64,000 nucleotides of DNA from a bacterium (GTDB lineage Bacteria; Bacillota; Bacilli; Lactobacillales; Streptococcaceae): positions 124,001 to 188,000 of the forward strand of contig CAJNCW010000001.1 of the NCBI GenBank assembly GCA_905221345.1, given 5' to 3'. Of this stretch, positions 1-8,245 are shown one piece after another. Within the stretch, counting starts at the first letter, position 1, and each line of letters starts with the position of its first letter. Made by a program: the position numbers and the translations under genes. The notes under the pieces were generated by a model. The model did no database searches. It was given only the letters and a program-made list of their open reading frames with translations, and was not told where the DNA came from.

Positions 1-751
1 TTGAACCACCAGCAAGGATAATTTTCTTGGTTTCAAGCAATTCAGAACCATTTACCAAGACATTCTTATCTTTAGTGATTGTACCAATTCCCTTATGCAC
101 AGTAACTCCGTAACTACGAAGAAGACCCGCAACACCACCTACCAAGGTATTGACAACCTTAGACTTGGTTTCAAGGAGTTTATCCATATCAACGGTGAAG
201 TTTGGATTTTCAATGACGATACCACGGTTTGCTGCATGACCGATGTTTTCGATAATTTCAGCGTTGTGAAGGTATGTCTTAGTTGGGATACATCCACGGT
301 TCAAGCAGGTTCCACCGAGTTCTGATTTTTCAACAAGGGCAACCTTACCACCGAGTTGAGCAGCTTTAATGGCCGCTACATATCCAGCAGGACCACCACC
401 AATCACAACGATATCAAAGGCGTCATCGCTCTTACCGTCGTCGTTTGAGGAACTAACTGCTGGAGCCGGGCTAGCTTCTGGCGCTGCTACTCCAGCTGTT
501 GGGATATTTTCCCCTTCTTCACCAAGGTAACCGATGACTTCTGTAACCGGAACAGTTTCACCATCTCCTTTGAGGATGGCAATCAAGTAGCCATCTTCTT
601 CGGCTTCCAATTCCATGCTGACTTTGTCAGTCATGATTTCCAAAAGGATTTCTCCTTCTTTTACAAATTCTCCGACTTTCTTATTCCATTGGACGATTTG
701 TCCTTCTGTCATATCCACGCCGGCTTTTGGCATAATTACTTCTAAGGCCAT
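1..751 (-). CDS. lpdA: Dihydrolipoamide dehydrogenase (E3) with N-terminal lipoyl domain, partial
   Basis: The E3 flavoprotein reoxidises dihydrolipoamide with NAD+ in a pyruvate/acetoin dehydrogenase complex. The 250 codons seen are the N-terminal part; the gene continues past the window edge. Residues 1-75 form a biotinyl/lipoyl domain with the lipoylated lysine expected at K43 (motif TDKVSME). An Ala/Pro/Ser-rich linker spans about residues 80-110. The FAD Rossmann motif GGGPAGY lies near 118-124 and the redox cysteines C149 and C154 in GGTCLNRGC. The ATG has a good AGGAAG site. It is the last gene of the acoABCL-type operon, 46 bases after acoC. The lipoyl domain fused to E3 fits an E2 that lacks one. 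Family assignment is certain; the name (pyruvate or acetoin complex) is by analogy with pneumococcus. Confidence 0.95.
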   Translation of the reverse strand, partial: MALEVIMPKAGVDMTEGQIVQWNKKVGEFVKEGEILLEIMTDKVSMELEAEEDGYLIAILKGDGETVPVTEVIGYLGEEGENIPTAGVAAPEASPAPAVSSSNDDGKSDDAFDIVVIGGGPAGYVAAIKAAQLGGKVALVEKSELGGTCLNRGCIPTKTYLHNAEIIENIGHAANRGIVIENPNFTVDMDKLLETKSKVVNTLVGGVAGLLRSYGVTVHKGIGTITKDKNVLVNGSELLETKKIILAGGS

Positions 752-797
752 GTCTTACTTCCTTTATCTATATCTCTAAAAATAAATACTGTATTTT

Positions 798-1841
798 TTA
801 AACCAACATTGAGATTGGGTTCTCAATCAAGGCTTTCAAGTCTTTCATAAACTTAGCACCAGCCATACCATCTACGACACGGTGGTCAATGGTTAATCCA
901 AGGCTCATGATAGGGCGAATGACAATCTCACCATTGACAACAACTGGTTTTTCGATAGTCGAACTTACGCCTAGGATAGCTGAGTTTGGTTGGTTGATGA
1001 TCGGACCGAAGGACTGAACGCCAAACATTCCCAAGTTACTAATTGTGAAGGTTGAATTTTGGAGTTCGCTTGGAGCTAATTTACCATCCAAGGTACGACC
1101 AATCACATCCTTAAAGGCTACAACTAACTCTGACAAGCTCATTTTTTCAGCATTATAGACAACAGGTGTCATCAATCCATTATCCATCCCAACTGCCATC
1201 GCAAGGTTGACATAGTTGTGAGTGATAATGGTCTTGCCGTCTTCGGTCAACGAAGCGTTGATGTATGGGTGCTTCATTAAGGTCTTCACAACCGCAAGAG
1301 AAAGCAAGTCAGTAACCGTAATTTTCTTACCAGTTGCTTCCATGATTGGCTCAAGAACCTTCTTACGAAGAGCTAGCATTTCAGACATATCGACATCGTA
1401 GTTGAGTGTGAAGGTTGGCGCAGTTAGGTAGGATTCAACCATACGTTGGGCGATAACCTTACGCATTGGCGTCATTGGGATACGCTCAATCTCACCATAA
1501 GGAGTGATATTATCTGGAACTTCTTCTACTTTTTCGATTTGAGCAGGAGACTTGATAGTGTCGTTTTCGATATTTTCAGGAAGCAAGGCTAAAACATCCT
1601 TCTTCATGATTTTACCACGATGACCTGTTCCTTGGATTTCCTGCCAAGCAATGTTATGTTCGAGGGCAATTCGTTTTGCAAGTGGCGAAATGCGAACCAC
1701 GTTTGTGTCTTTATAAGTTTCCACGTCTTCTTTGTGGACACGACCGTTTGCACCTGAGCCAGATACGTCGTAGAGGTTGATCCCTAAATCATCCGCTAAC
1801 TTTCTAGCCGCAGGAGTCGCTCTTAGCTTGTCATCAGCCAT
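798..1841 (-). CDS. acoC: Dihydrolipoamide acyltransferase (E2), no lipoyl domain, two E3-binding domains
   Basis: E2 core of the dehydrogenase complex, which transfers the acyl group from lipoate to CoA. I chose the ATG at 1841 (347 aa, MADDKLRAT) because it has a GGAGAG site; the longer open frame runs into a repeat. Residues 7-40 and 50-83 are two peripheral-subunit-binding (E3-binding) domains in tandem, each of the type R-x-(T/S)-P-x-A-(R/K) ... G-x-G-x-x-G-(R/K). The catalytic acyltransferase domain follows to the C-terminus with the HRVVDG active site (H320, D324). The usual N-terminal lipoyl domain is absent; the only one seen in the cluster is on E3, the next gene. A 340-base repeat-rich spacer separates this gene from acoB and supplies a possible internal promoter. 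Confidence 0.95.
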   Translation of the reverse strand: MADDKLRATPAARKLADDLGINLYDVSGSGANGRVHKEDVETYKDTNVVRISPLAKRIALEHNIAWQEIQGTGHRGKIMKKDVLALLPENIENDTIKSPAQIEKVEEVPDNITPYGEIERIPMTPMRKVIAQRMVESYLTAPTFTLNYDVDMSEMLALRKKVLEPIMEATGKKITVTDLLSLAVVKTLMKHPYINASLTEDGKTIITHNYVNLAMAVGMDNGLMTPVVYNAEKMSLSELVVAFKDVIGRTLDGKLAPSELQNSTFTISNLGMFGVQSFGPIINQPNSAILGVSSTIEKPVVVNGEIVIRPIMSLGLTIDHRVVDGMAGAKFMKDLKALIENPISMLV

Positions 1842-1857
1842 GACCTCTCCAATTCTA

Positions 1858-1886
1858 ATTATGATACTAAGGGCGTCAAAAGTCAA
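1858..1886 (-). promoter_or_regulatory. Possible internal promoter of acoC-lpdA, -35 inside a repeat
   Basis: On the minus strand TTGACT (1881-1886) and CATAAT (1858-1863) are 17 bases apart. The -35 lies in the end of the dispersed repeat at 1863-1968 and the -10 runs just past it. A start near 1851 would leave a leader of about ten bases carrying the GGAGAG site of acoC. Inference from sequence only. Confidence 0.45.
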
Positions 1887-1968
1887 AGTGAAAATAGGAA
1901 ACTTGACGAAGAAACTTTAGTTTCTAGGAAAGTTTATCTTTTTCACACAGACTTTAGCCCGTGTTCAA
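1863..1968. repeat. Dispersed ~105-bp repeat, copy A (MITE-like)
   Basis: This stretch matches 14052-14156 at roughly 80% identity with a one-base gap. Both start at GATAC and end at GTGTTCAA. The two ends are imperfect inverted repeats of each other (a GTGAAAA-containing arm against TTTTTCAC). It resembles the small non-coding insertion elements of pneumococcal-type genomes (RUP class), but I could not confirm the family. It ends 21 bases upstream of the acoC start codon. Confidence 0.7.
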
Positions 1969-1977
1969 CTCTACAAG

Positions 1978-2133
1978 TAACTTGGACACGAAACGTGTCT
2001 CAAGTTGCTACGGTTGCCGCTATTAGGCGGTTAACCTTGTAGACTTACTAAGTTGTTCGTCGAATAAAATCGATTCGACTCACTTCTGTCGCAACTTTGC
2101 AAATAAGTTGGATACGAAATGTGTCTCAAGTTG
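1978..2133. repeat. Pair of ~30-bp hairpin-forming direct repeats in the acoB-acoC spacer
   Basis: 1978-2007 and 2104-2133 match at 27 of 30 positions. The first unit is itself a near-perfect hairpin (AACTTGGACACG, loop AAA, CGTGTCTCAAGTT) with one bulged base. Between them lies a GC-richer stretch with further short dyads (GCCGC and GCGG near 2025-2040). With the ~105-bp repeat at 1863-1968 this fills the 340 bases between acoB and acoC; I see no gene here. Confidence 0.6.
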
Positions 2134-2181
2134 TTAAAGTTAAAAAGAACAATTGTTTTACATAATTTATCTTATGTAATT

Positions 2182-3174
2182 CTATTCTTTGTTATATGTC
2201 TTCCGAATAGCGTCTTTGATGCTTTCAACGGTTGGAATCATAGCATTTTCTAGATTTTGTGCGTAAGGCATTGGCACATCTTCTCCTGCACAACGGCGGA
2301 TTGGTGCGTCTAGATAATCAAATGCTTCTGATTCTGAAATAATGGCTGAAATCTCTCCGATATAGCCACTTGTTTTGTGGGCATCATTGACAAGCACCAC
2401 CTTACCAGTCTTCTTCACTGAGTTAATGATGATATCCTTATCAAGCGGTACAAGGGTACGTGGGTCCACAATTTCAACTGAAATTCCTTCTTCTGCCAAT
2501 TCTTCGGCAGCTTGAACCACACGGCGAAGCATTTTTCCATAAGTAACGACTGTTACATCTGTACCTTCACGTTTGATTTCCCCAACTCCAAGTGGAATTG
2601 TGTAGTCTGGATCAACTGGCACTTCCCCTTTTTGGTTAAATTCTGACTTGTATTCAAGGATGATAACAGGGTTGTTATCACGGATAGAAGACTTGAGCAG
2701 TCCTTTCATATCCGCAGGTGTACCTGGAGCTACAACCTTGAGACCAGGGATGTGTGTAAACCAAGACTCTAGAGACTGAGAGTGCTGAGCTGCAGAACCA
2801 ACTCCGTTACCAGCTGCACATCGAACTGTCATTGGAACCTGACCTTTACCACCAAACATATAACGTGTTTTAGCAGCTTGGTTGACGATATTGTCCATGG
2901 CAATAACCGAGAAGTCCATGAAGGTCATATCGACGATTGGACGAAGTCCTGTCATGGCTGCTCCTGCTGCTGCTCCAGAGATGGCAGCTTCAGAAATCGG
3001 ACAGTCACGGATACGTTCTGGACCAAATTCTTCGAGCATTCCAACAGAAGTTCCGAAGTCTCCGCCGAAGACACCGACGTCTTCTCCCATCAAGAATACA
3101 TTTTCATCGCGACGCATTTCCTCAGACATAGCAAGGATAATGGTGTCACGGAAGGACATTGTTTTTGTTTCCAT
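2182..3174 (-). CDS. acoB: 2-oxo-acid (pyruvate/acetoin) dehydrogenase E1 component, beta subunit
   Basis: The beta subunit pairs with AcoA to form the thiamine-diphosphate-dependent E1 heterotetramer. The protein is 330 aa from the ATG at 3174 (METKTMSFRD), the usual length; an upstream in-frame ATG would add 13 residues and overlap acoA. A purine-rich AAGGAG precedes it. The N-terminal pyrimidine-binding domain carries the typical GEDVGVFGG loop near residues 31-39, and the C-terminal transketolase domain has DPRTLVPLD. It starts 16 bases after the acoA stop, so the two are co-transcribed. Substrate (pyruvate or acetoin) cannot be decided from sequence; pneumococcal relatives act in pyruvate oxidation although annotated as acetoin enzymes. 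Confidence 0.95.
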   Translation of the reverse strand: METKTMSFRDTIILAMSEEMRRDENVFLMGEDVGVFGGDFGTSVGMLEEFGPERIRDCPISEAAISGAAAGAAMTGLRPIVDMTFMDFSVIAMDNIVNQAAKTRYMFGGKGQVPMTVRCAAGNGVGSAAQHSQSLESWFTHIPGLKVVAPGTPADMKGLLKSSIRDNNPVIILEYKSEFNQKGEVPVDPDYTIPLGVGEIKREGTDVTVVTYGKMLRRVVQAAEELAEEGISVEIVDPRTLVPLDKDIIINSVKKTGKVVLVNDAHKTSGYIGEISAIISESEAFDYLDAPIRRCAGEDVPMPYAQNLENAMIPTVESIKDAIRKTYNKE

Positions 3175-3190
3175 TTTTATCTCTTTCTCC

Positions 3191-4159
3191 TTAGTCTGCG
3201 TAAATATCTTCAAATGCTGATTCTAGTGGTGGGAATGGGCTTTCTTCCGCAAATTTAACAGAAGCTTCTACTGCTTCCTTGACTTGTGCTTGAATTTTTT
3301 CCAATTCTTCGGCACTCGCAATATTGTTTTCAATGAGGTACTTGCGGAGGTTTTCTATTGGGTCTTTTTGTTTCCACAATTCCACTTCTTCACGGGTACG
3401 ATATTTACCAGGGTCAGATGATGAGTGGCCAAGCCAGCGATAAGTGACACTTTCAATCAAGACTGGTCCATTTCCTCCGCGAACATGGTCTACTGCTTTC
3501 TTAAATCCTTCATAAACGTCGATGACATTGTTTCCATCTTCGATAAACATTCCAGGAATTCCATAAGCAGCGCTACGTTGATGAATGTGCTCTACATTGG
3601 TCATTTTCTTGATATCCGCAGAGATTCCATAACCGTTGTTAATGCAGTAGAAAATAACAGGAAGTTTCCAAATAGAAGCCATGTTCACTGCTTCATGGAA
3701 AACACCTTCGTTGGTCGCGCCATCTCCAAAGAAGCAGACAACGATTTTACCAGTATGTTGCATTTGCTGACTGAGGGCTGCACCGACAGCGATCCCCATA
3801 CCACCACCTACGATACCATTGGCACCAAGGTTACCAGCATCAAGGTCAGCGATATGCATAGAACCACCTTTACCTTTACAGGTTCCAGTGTACTTCCCAA
3901 GGATTTCTGCCATCATTCCATTGAGGTCAATCCCCTTAGCAATAGCTTGCCCGTGTCCACGGTGGTTAGAGGTGATCAGATCATCTGGGTTGAGAGCCAA
4001 CATCGCTCCGACGTTAGCAGCTTCCTCTCCGACAGAAAAGTGAGTCATACCAGGAACTTTTCCCTTTTTCACTAACTGAGCGATTTTTAAGTCCATGCGA
4101 CGGATTTCTTCCATCTTACGGAACATCTCTAGCAAAAGATTTTTATCTAAAGTTGACAT
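3191..4159 (-). CDS. acoA: 2-oxo-acid (pyruvate/acetoin) dehydrogenase E1 component, alpha subunit
   Basis: The alpha subunit of E1 binds thiamine diphosphate and Mg2+ and decarboxylates the 2-oxo acid. The 322-residue protein shows the ThDP motif GDGATNEG (145-152) ending in the paired asparagines near N174, and the phosphorylation-loop-like YRWLGHSSSDPGKYR region near the C-terminus. The ATG has an AAAGG site nine bases upstream. It is the first gene of the operon acoA-acoB-acoC-lpdA, with a strong promoter at 4194-4222 overlapped by a cre-like site. Confidence 0.95.
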   Translation of the reverse strand: MSTLDKNLLLEMFRKMEEIRRMDLKIAQLVKKGKVPGMTHFSVGEEAANVGAMLALNPDDLITSNHRGHGQAIAKGIDLNGMMAEILGKYTGTCKGKGGSMHIADLDAGNLGANGIVGGGMGIAVGAALSQQMQHTGKIVVCFFGDGATNEGVFHEAVNMASIWKLPVIFYCINNGYGISADIKKMTNVEHIHQRSAAYGIPGMFIEDGNNVIDVYEGFKKAVDHVRGGNGPVLIESVTYRWLGHSSSDPGKYRTREEVELWKQKDPIENLRKYLIENNIASAEELEKIQAQVKEAVEASVKFAEESPFPPLESAFEDIYAD

Positions 4160-4193
4160 AATCTTGCCTTTCTAACTTTGTTCTTTCCTTAAC

Positions 4194-4222
4194 ATTTTAC
4201 CTCTTTTTGAAAACACTGTCAA
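4194..4222 (-). promoter_or_regulatory. Promoter of the acoABC-lpdA operon
   Basis: On the minus strand a perfect -35 TTGACA (4217-4222) and a -10 TAAAAT (4194-4199) are separated by 17 bases. The start codon at 4159 follows after a short leader with a Shine-Dalgarno site. Confidence 0.85.
4208..4221. promoter_or_regulatory. cre-like site (CcpA) over the aco -35
   Basis: Read on the plus strand, TGAAAACACTGTCA matches the cre pattern TGNAANCGNWNNCW at 13 of 14 positions (CA for the central CG). It overlaps the -35 box, which fits repression by CcpA-HPr(Ser-P) on rapidly used sugars. Inference. Confidence 0.5.
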
Positions 4223-4250
4223 AATTTATGACTTACAAAATTTCACAAGA

Positions 4251-4285
4251 CAAAAAAAGAAATCCCTGCGGAAACAGGGATTTTC
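4251..4285 (-). terminator. Rho-independent terminator after the MATE gene
   Basis: On the minus strand AAATCCCTG, loop TTTCCG, CAGGGATTT, then C and seven T's. It lies about 55 bases past the stop of the MATE gene and upstream of the aco promoter. Confidence 0.9.
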
Positions 4286-4337
4286 TCAGGTTAGAATGTT
4301 TTTTCACAAAGTACTTTTTCAGGATATTTTCCAAAAA

Positions 4338-5678
4338 TTAGCTCAATCTTTTCATTATGGATTTCAAACGCCATTGATACAAACAACCAGAAACAATCAA
4401 GCTGGCAATTAACCCAATCCAGTAGGCAAATGCCCCTAAGTCAGTTACTTGATCTAGTAGATATCCTAGTGGTATAGCTACTCCCCAATACCCGATTAAG
4501 CCAAGATAGAAAGGAACGATAGTGTCCTTATACCCTCTTAAAATCCCCTGAAGCGGAGCCGCAAAGGTATCAGCTAACTGGAAAAAGAGACTGTAAGTTA
4601 GAAATACAGCAGTTGTTTCAATGAACTGAGAGTCATTTCCATATAGACTAGCTACACGATCTCTAAAAATGTAGAGAAAAGATAGGGTAAGAGCTGCAAA
4701 AACGAGGGCTGTTACTCTCCCAAGACGAGCATAAATCTTTGCATCCTCAAAACGTTTCGCCCCAACCTCGTAAGATACAACAATAGCCATAGCAGATGAG
4801 ATACTCATAGGAAAAGCGTACATGAGATTCGAAAAGTTCATGGCTGACTGGTGGCTGGCAATAATCATAGACGAAAACTTAGCCATAATCAAACCAACGA
4901 CTGAAAAAATGATGACCTCAGCAAAAACAGTTCCACCGATTGGTAATCCCAAGCGAATTCCCTCCATAATTCTTTCTAATTTCAGAGGGGCGCGTCGTTC
5001 TAAATGAAGTTCTTTTAGGTTTTTCTGCTTGACCAAGATGATGATGGAAATTCCCAGTAGGCACCAGTAAGCTAGGGAAGTACCTAAGCCTGCTCCTGCT
5101 CCACCTAACTCTGGAAACCCAAAGGCACCGTAAATTAACAAATAGTTAAATCCACAATTTAAAGGTAGCAGTAAGAGCATGAGGTACATAGATAGCTTAG
5201 TCAATCCAAGAGAATCTAACAATGACCGAATGACACTGAAAAGCAACAAGGGAATAATTCCGATAGACAAATACCAAAGATAACGAACTGAAACTACCGC
5301 CACTTGGGCTTCTAGTCCGATATGGTTTAAAACTGGAGGCGCTAGAAAAAGCACCATGCCAAGCAAAACCAAAGACAGCCCAAAAGCCAAATAAATAAAT
5401 TGGTAAAAGTCAGATGCTACTTCTTCCTTTTTGCCTCTTCCTAGATGATGGCCGATGATGGGAACCATGGCCGAAACAATCCCTGTTAAAAAGGTGAAAA
5501 AAGGATTCCATAGACTCGTTGCGGTTGACACCCCCGCCAAGTCCATGGTATTGTACTGCCCAGTCATGGTTGTATCAACAAAAGAGGCAGAATAATTGGC
5601 AAATTGATAAATCAGGATAGGGAAAAATATCTTAAGAAATAAGATAAACTTATCTTTAAATTGATGGGTTGGATACAT
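4338..5678 (-). CDS. MATE-family multidrug/cation antiporter
   Basis: Polytopic membrane exporter of the multi-antimicrobial extrusion family, expected to export drugs or toxic metabolites against Na+ or H+. At 446 aa it has the family length and about 12 hydrophobic segments in two MatE halves; the first half contains the characteristic FVDTTMTGQYNTMDLAGVS region (residues 33-51) and PIIGHHLGRGKKEE. It stands alone between the aco operon and pyrC with its own terminator. The site before the ATG (AGAGAG) is modest. Substrate cannot be told from sequence. Confidence 0.9.
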   Translation of the reverse strand: MYPTHQFKDKFILFLKIFFPILIYQFANYSASFVDTTMTGQYNTMDLAGVSTATSLWNPFFTFLTGIVSAMVPIIGHHLGRGKKEEVASDFYQFIYLAFGLSLVLLGMVLFLAPPVLNHIGLEAQVAVVSVRYLWYLSIGIIPLLLFSVIRSLLDSLGLTKLSMYLMLLLLPLNCGFNYLLIYGAFGFPELGGAGAGLGTSLAYWCLLGISIIILVKQKNLKELHLERRAPLKLERIMEGIRLGLPIGGTVFAEVIIFSVVGLIMAKFSSMIIASHQSAMNFSNLMYAFPMSISSAMAIVVSYEVGAKRFEDAKIYARLGRVTALVFAALTLSFLYIFRDRVASLYGNDSQFIETTAVFLTYSLFFQLADTFAAPLQGILRGYKDTIVPFYLGLIGYWGVAIPLGYLLDQVTDLGAFAYWIGLIASLIVSGCLYQWRLKSIMKRLS

Positions 5679-5719
5679 ATATGCTCTCTATTCTTATAGT
5701 TTATAGAGCAGAGTCCCAT

Positions 5720-6988
5720 CTAGTTTTGATAGACGATTTGTCCCTTACAGATAGTATATTTGACCTGCCCTTTTAAAGTTTCCCCGATAAATGGAGAATT
5801 AGCTGATTTTGAAGCGAAGTTTGGACTAACAGTCCGATCAGCCTTGTCATCAAAGATAGTGATATCCGCTGGACCATTTTCAGCCAAGTAGCCTGCTTCA
5901 AAGTTGTAAAGTTTGGCTGGATTGACAGTCATTTTTTCTAGCAATTCCATTAAGCTTAGCTCACCAGCTTCCACCAAATAAGTCAAACCAAGAGAAAGAG
6001 AGGTTTCCAAACCAGTCATACCAGATGGCGCTTTGGTGATATCTTCTACATTTTTCTCATCTGCATGGTGAGGCGCGTGATCTGTCGCGATAACTGTGAT
6101 AACACCTGACTTGAGACCTTCGATAACGGCACGGCGGTCTGACTCCAAACGAAGCGGAGGATTCATTTTGGCATTGCTTCCTTGAGTTAAAAGAAGAGCT
6201 TCTGTCTTAGAAAAATGTTGTGGTGCCACTTCTGCTGTGACTTGCGCTCCCAAACCTTGAGCGAATTCCACTACCTTGACACTTTCTTCCTTAGACAAAT
6301 GCTGGATGTGAACATGGGCCTTGGTTGCATAGGCAATCATAACATCACGCGCAATCATAGCGTATTCTGCCACCCCTGTCGCACCACAGATCTTGAAGTG
6401 GTCTTTAGCGATGTTTTCATTAAAGCCAAGAATACCGTTCAAGCCGGGATCTTCCTCGTGTAGACAAACAAAGGTGCCAAGTTTTTTAGCAGTTTCCAAG
6501 GCTTCTTTGAGAACCTTGCTGCTTTCAAGCGGAATTCCATCATCTGAAAATCCAACGGCTCCAGCTTCTAAAAGTGCCTTAAAATCAGTCAAGTCTTGGC
6601 CATTAAAGTTCTTGGTAATAGTCGCAACCGTTTTGACGTTAATCTTTTCCTTGGCAGTTGACTGAAGAACTTCTTGCAAAGTTTCTACGTCCGAAATGGT
6701 TGGACTAGTATTAGCCATCATGACAACCGTTGTAAATCCACCTGCAGCAGCCGCTAGGGCACCTGTATGGATATCTTCCTTGTGGGTTTGACCAGGTTCA
6801 CGGAAATGAACATGGATATCCACGAGTCCAGGCGCAACTACAAGACCCGTAGCATCAATCACCTCTGTTCCTTCTTCCTTGATTTCTGGAGCAATTTTTA
6901 CAATTTTCCCATCTTGGACCAAAACATCACACACTTGATCCAAACCAGACTTGGGATCCATTACACGACCGTTTTTGATTAGTAGCAT
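5720..6988 (-). CDS. pyrC: Dihydroorotase
   Basis: Cyclises N-carbamoyl-L-aspartate to dihydroorotate, the third step of pyrimidine synthesis. The 422-aa protein is a class I amidohydrolase TIM barrel. The zinc-binding HxH is in [10 protein letters not shown] (H59 and H61), further ligands lie in the CLHEED and HIQHLS segments, and the catalytic Asp is in ATDHAPHH. An AAGGAGAAAG site precedes the ATG. The upstream neighbour on the same strand is the Nudix gene, 12 bases away, so ung, mutX and pyrC probably form one transcript. No PyrR-type leader is visible before it. Confidence 0.96.
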   Translation of the reverse strand: MLLIKNGRVMDPKSGLDQVCDVLVQDGKIVKIAPEIKEEGTEVIDATGLVVAPGLVDIHVHFREPGQTHKEDIHTGALAAAAGGFTTVVMMANTSPTISDVETLQEVLQSTAKEKINVKTVATITKNFNGQDLTDFKALLEAGAVGFSDDGIPLESSKVLKEALETAKKLGTFVCLHEEDPGLNGILGFNENIAKDHFKICGATGVAEYAMIARDVMIAYATKAHVHIQHLSKEESVKVVEFAQGLGAQVTAEVAPQHFSKTEALLLTQGSNAKMNPPLRLESDRRAVIEGLKSGVITVIATDHAPHHADEKNVEDITKAPSGMTGLETSLSLGLTYLVEAGELSLMELLEKMTVNPAKLYNFEAGYLAENGPADITIFDDKADRTVSPNFASKSANSPFIGETLKGQVKYTICKGQIVYQN

Positions 6989-7000
6989 CTGCTTTCTCCT

Positions 7001-7465
7001 TTATTCATAGAAATCAACTTGGGTATCCAATAATTTATCCCCATCATAAACAAACTTGGCTGAAAAGAAAGGTTTGTCCTCTAAAAGCCACTCAACAAAA
7101 GTGTGATCACCCTCCCAAGTTGGCTTGCTCAAAACCTCGTCATAGGGAACCCATTCTAAAGTTCCTTCATTGCAGTCAATCAAGTCACCCTCAAACTCTG
7201 TCACCTTAAAAACATAGGTGTACCAGTCTAAATCTGGTGTGAATTCTGGAAAAGTGATGACACCTTTTAGAACTGGCTTGGCTTTGAGTCCTGTTTCCTC
7301 GAGGATTTCACGCGCAGCGCATTCCTGAGGTGTCTCCCCCCGCTCCAGCTTCCCCCCCACACCAATCCATTTGCCTTCATGGACATCATTAGGCTTCTTA
7401 TTACGATGGAGCATGAGCAGTTCTTTTCCGTTATCAATGTAGCAAATCGTCGCTAACTGAGGCAT
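7001..7465 (-). CDS. mutX: MutT/MutX-type Nudix hydrolase (8-oxo-dGTP diphosphatase)
   Basis: Likely cleans the nucleotide pool by hydrolysing 8-oxo-dGTP. The 154-aa protein carries a complete Nudix box from G38 to L60 (G-x5-E-x7-REILEETGL, with E44, R52, E53, E56 and E57). It sits between ung and pyrC with gaps of 9 and 12 bases, so all three are probably co-transcribed. The link of MutX with uracil-DNA glycosylase suggests a nucleotide hygiene and repair unit. The substrate is inferred from similarity to pneumococcal MutX and the gene order. Confidence 0.88.
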   Translation of the reverse strand: MPQLATICYIDNGKELLMLHRNKKPNDVHEGKWIGVGGKLERGETPQECAAREILEETGLKAKPVLKGVITFPEFTPDLDWYTYVFKVTEFEGDLIDCNEGTLEWVPYDEVLSKPTWEGDHTFVEWLLEDKPFFSAKFVYDGDKLLDTQVDFYE

Positions 7466-7474
7466 TTTCTCTCC

Positions 7475-8128
7475 TTATCTAAGCCAATCGATCGGCACTT
7501 GTCCTGTCTCTTTTAAAAATGCATTAGCCTTGGAAAAAGGCTTGGAACCCCAAAATCCTCTATAAACCGATAAAGGACTAGGATGGGCTGATTCGATAAT
7601 CAAGTGGTGAGGATTGGTAACCAAGGCCTTCTTCTTACGTGCATAGGCTCCCCAGAGTACAAAGACCACTGGCCTATCTAGATTATTGACCACCTGAATC
7701 ACAGCATCTGTAAAGGGCTCCCATATCTGCCCAGCATGACCATTGGCCTGTCCGGCAGGCACGGTCAAGCAAGCATTGAGAAGTAAGACACCTTGCTCAG
7801 CCCAAGCTGTCAAATCATGGGATTTCTTAACGCCGATATCATCTGACAATTCTTTCAAAATGTTTTGCAAGGACGGCGGAGCTGGGATAGAGTCAGGTAC
7901 AGAAAAACTCAAGCCCTGAGCTTGACCTGGCCCGTGATAGGGGTCTTGCCCTAGAATCACCAACTTAACTTCTTCAAGCGGTGTAGTCAATAGAGCCTGA
8001 AAAATTTTTTCCTTAGGTGGATAAACAGTTCCCTGGGCATAGACCTGGTCCATAAATTGATTGATTTTACCGAAATAACCTTCAGGTAATTGCTCCTTAA
8101 TCAAAGCATGCCAAGATGAGTGTTGCAT
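7475..8128 (-). CDS. ung: Uracil-DNA glycosylase
   Basis: Removes uracil from DNA to start base-excision repair. The 217-aa family 1 enzyme shows the catalytic water-activating motif GQDPYHG (D62) and the DNA-intercalation motif HPSPLS (H182). I chose the ATG at 8128 because AAGGAG lies six bases upstream; a TTG two codons earlier would touch that site. First gene of the ung-mutX-pyrC cluster, downstream of a terminator at 8165-8192. Confidence 0.96.
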   Translation of the reverse strand: MQHSSWHALIKEQLPEGYFGKINQFMDQVYAQGTVYPPKEKIFQALLTTPLEEVKLVILGQDPYHGPGQAQGLSFSVPDSIPAPPSLQNILKELSDDIGVKKSHDLTAWAEQGVLLLNACLTVPAGQANGHAGQIWEPFTDAVIQVVNNLDRPVVFVLWGAYARKKKALVTNPHHLIIESAHPSPLSVYRGFWGSKPFSKANAFLKETGQVPIDWLR

Positions 8129-8164
8129 CGCCAACTCCTTCGTTTTTACTGCCTCTATTATAGC

Positions 8165-8192
8165 AAAAAGTGGCTATCTAAACCACTTTTTT
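8165..8192 (-). terminator. Terminator after the gene at 8246-9157
   Basis: AAAAAGTGG and CCACTTTTTT flank a nine-base loop. T-runs occur on both sides, so it can work in either direction, but the gene ending at 8246 on the minus strand is the one it serves. Confidence 0.8.
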
Positions 8193-8245
8193 AGTTTCTA
8201 CAAATATTTCGAGAATTTTTGAAAAGAATCTCCATTTGAAAGTGA

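Noticed and set aside
2782..3258. Plus-strand open frames of 100-160 codons opposite acoA and acoB
   Set aside because: They mirror strongly coding minus-strand genes, have no ribosome site, and give Cys/Ser/His-rich translations typical of antisense shadows.
4160..4337. Riboswitch or leader RNA upstream of the dehydrogenase operon
   Set aside because: Only a short leader remains between the promoter and acoA, and the hairpin seen is the MATE terminator.
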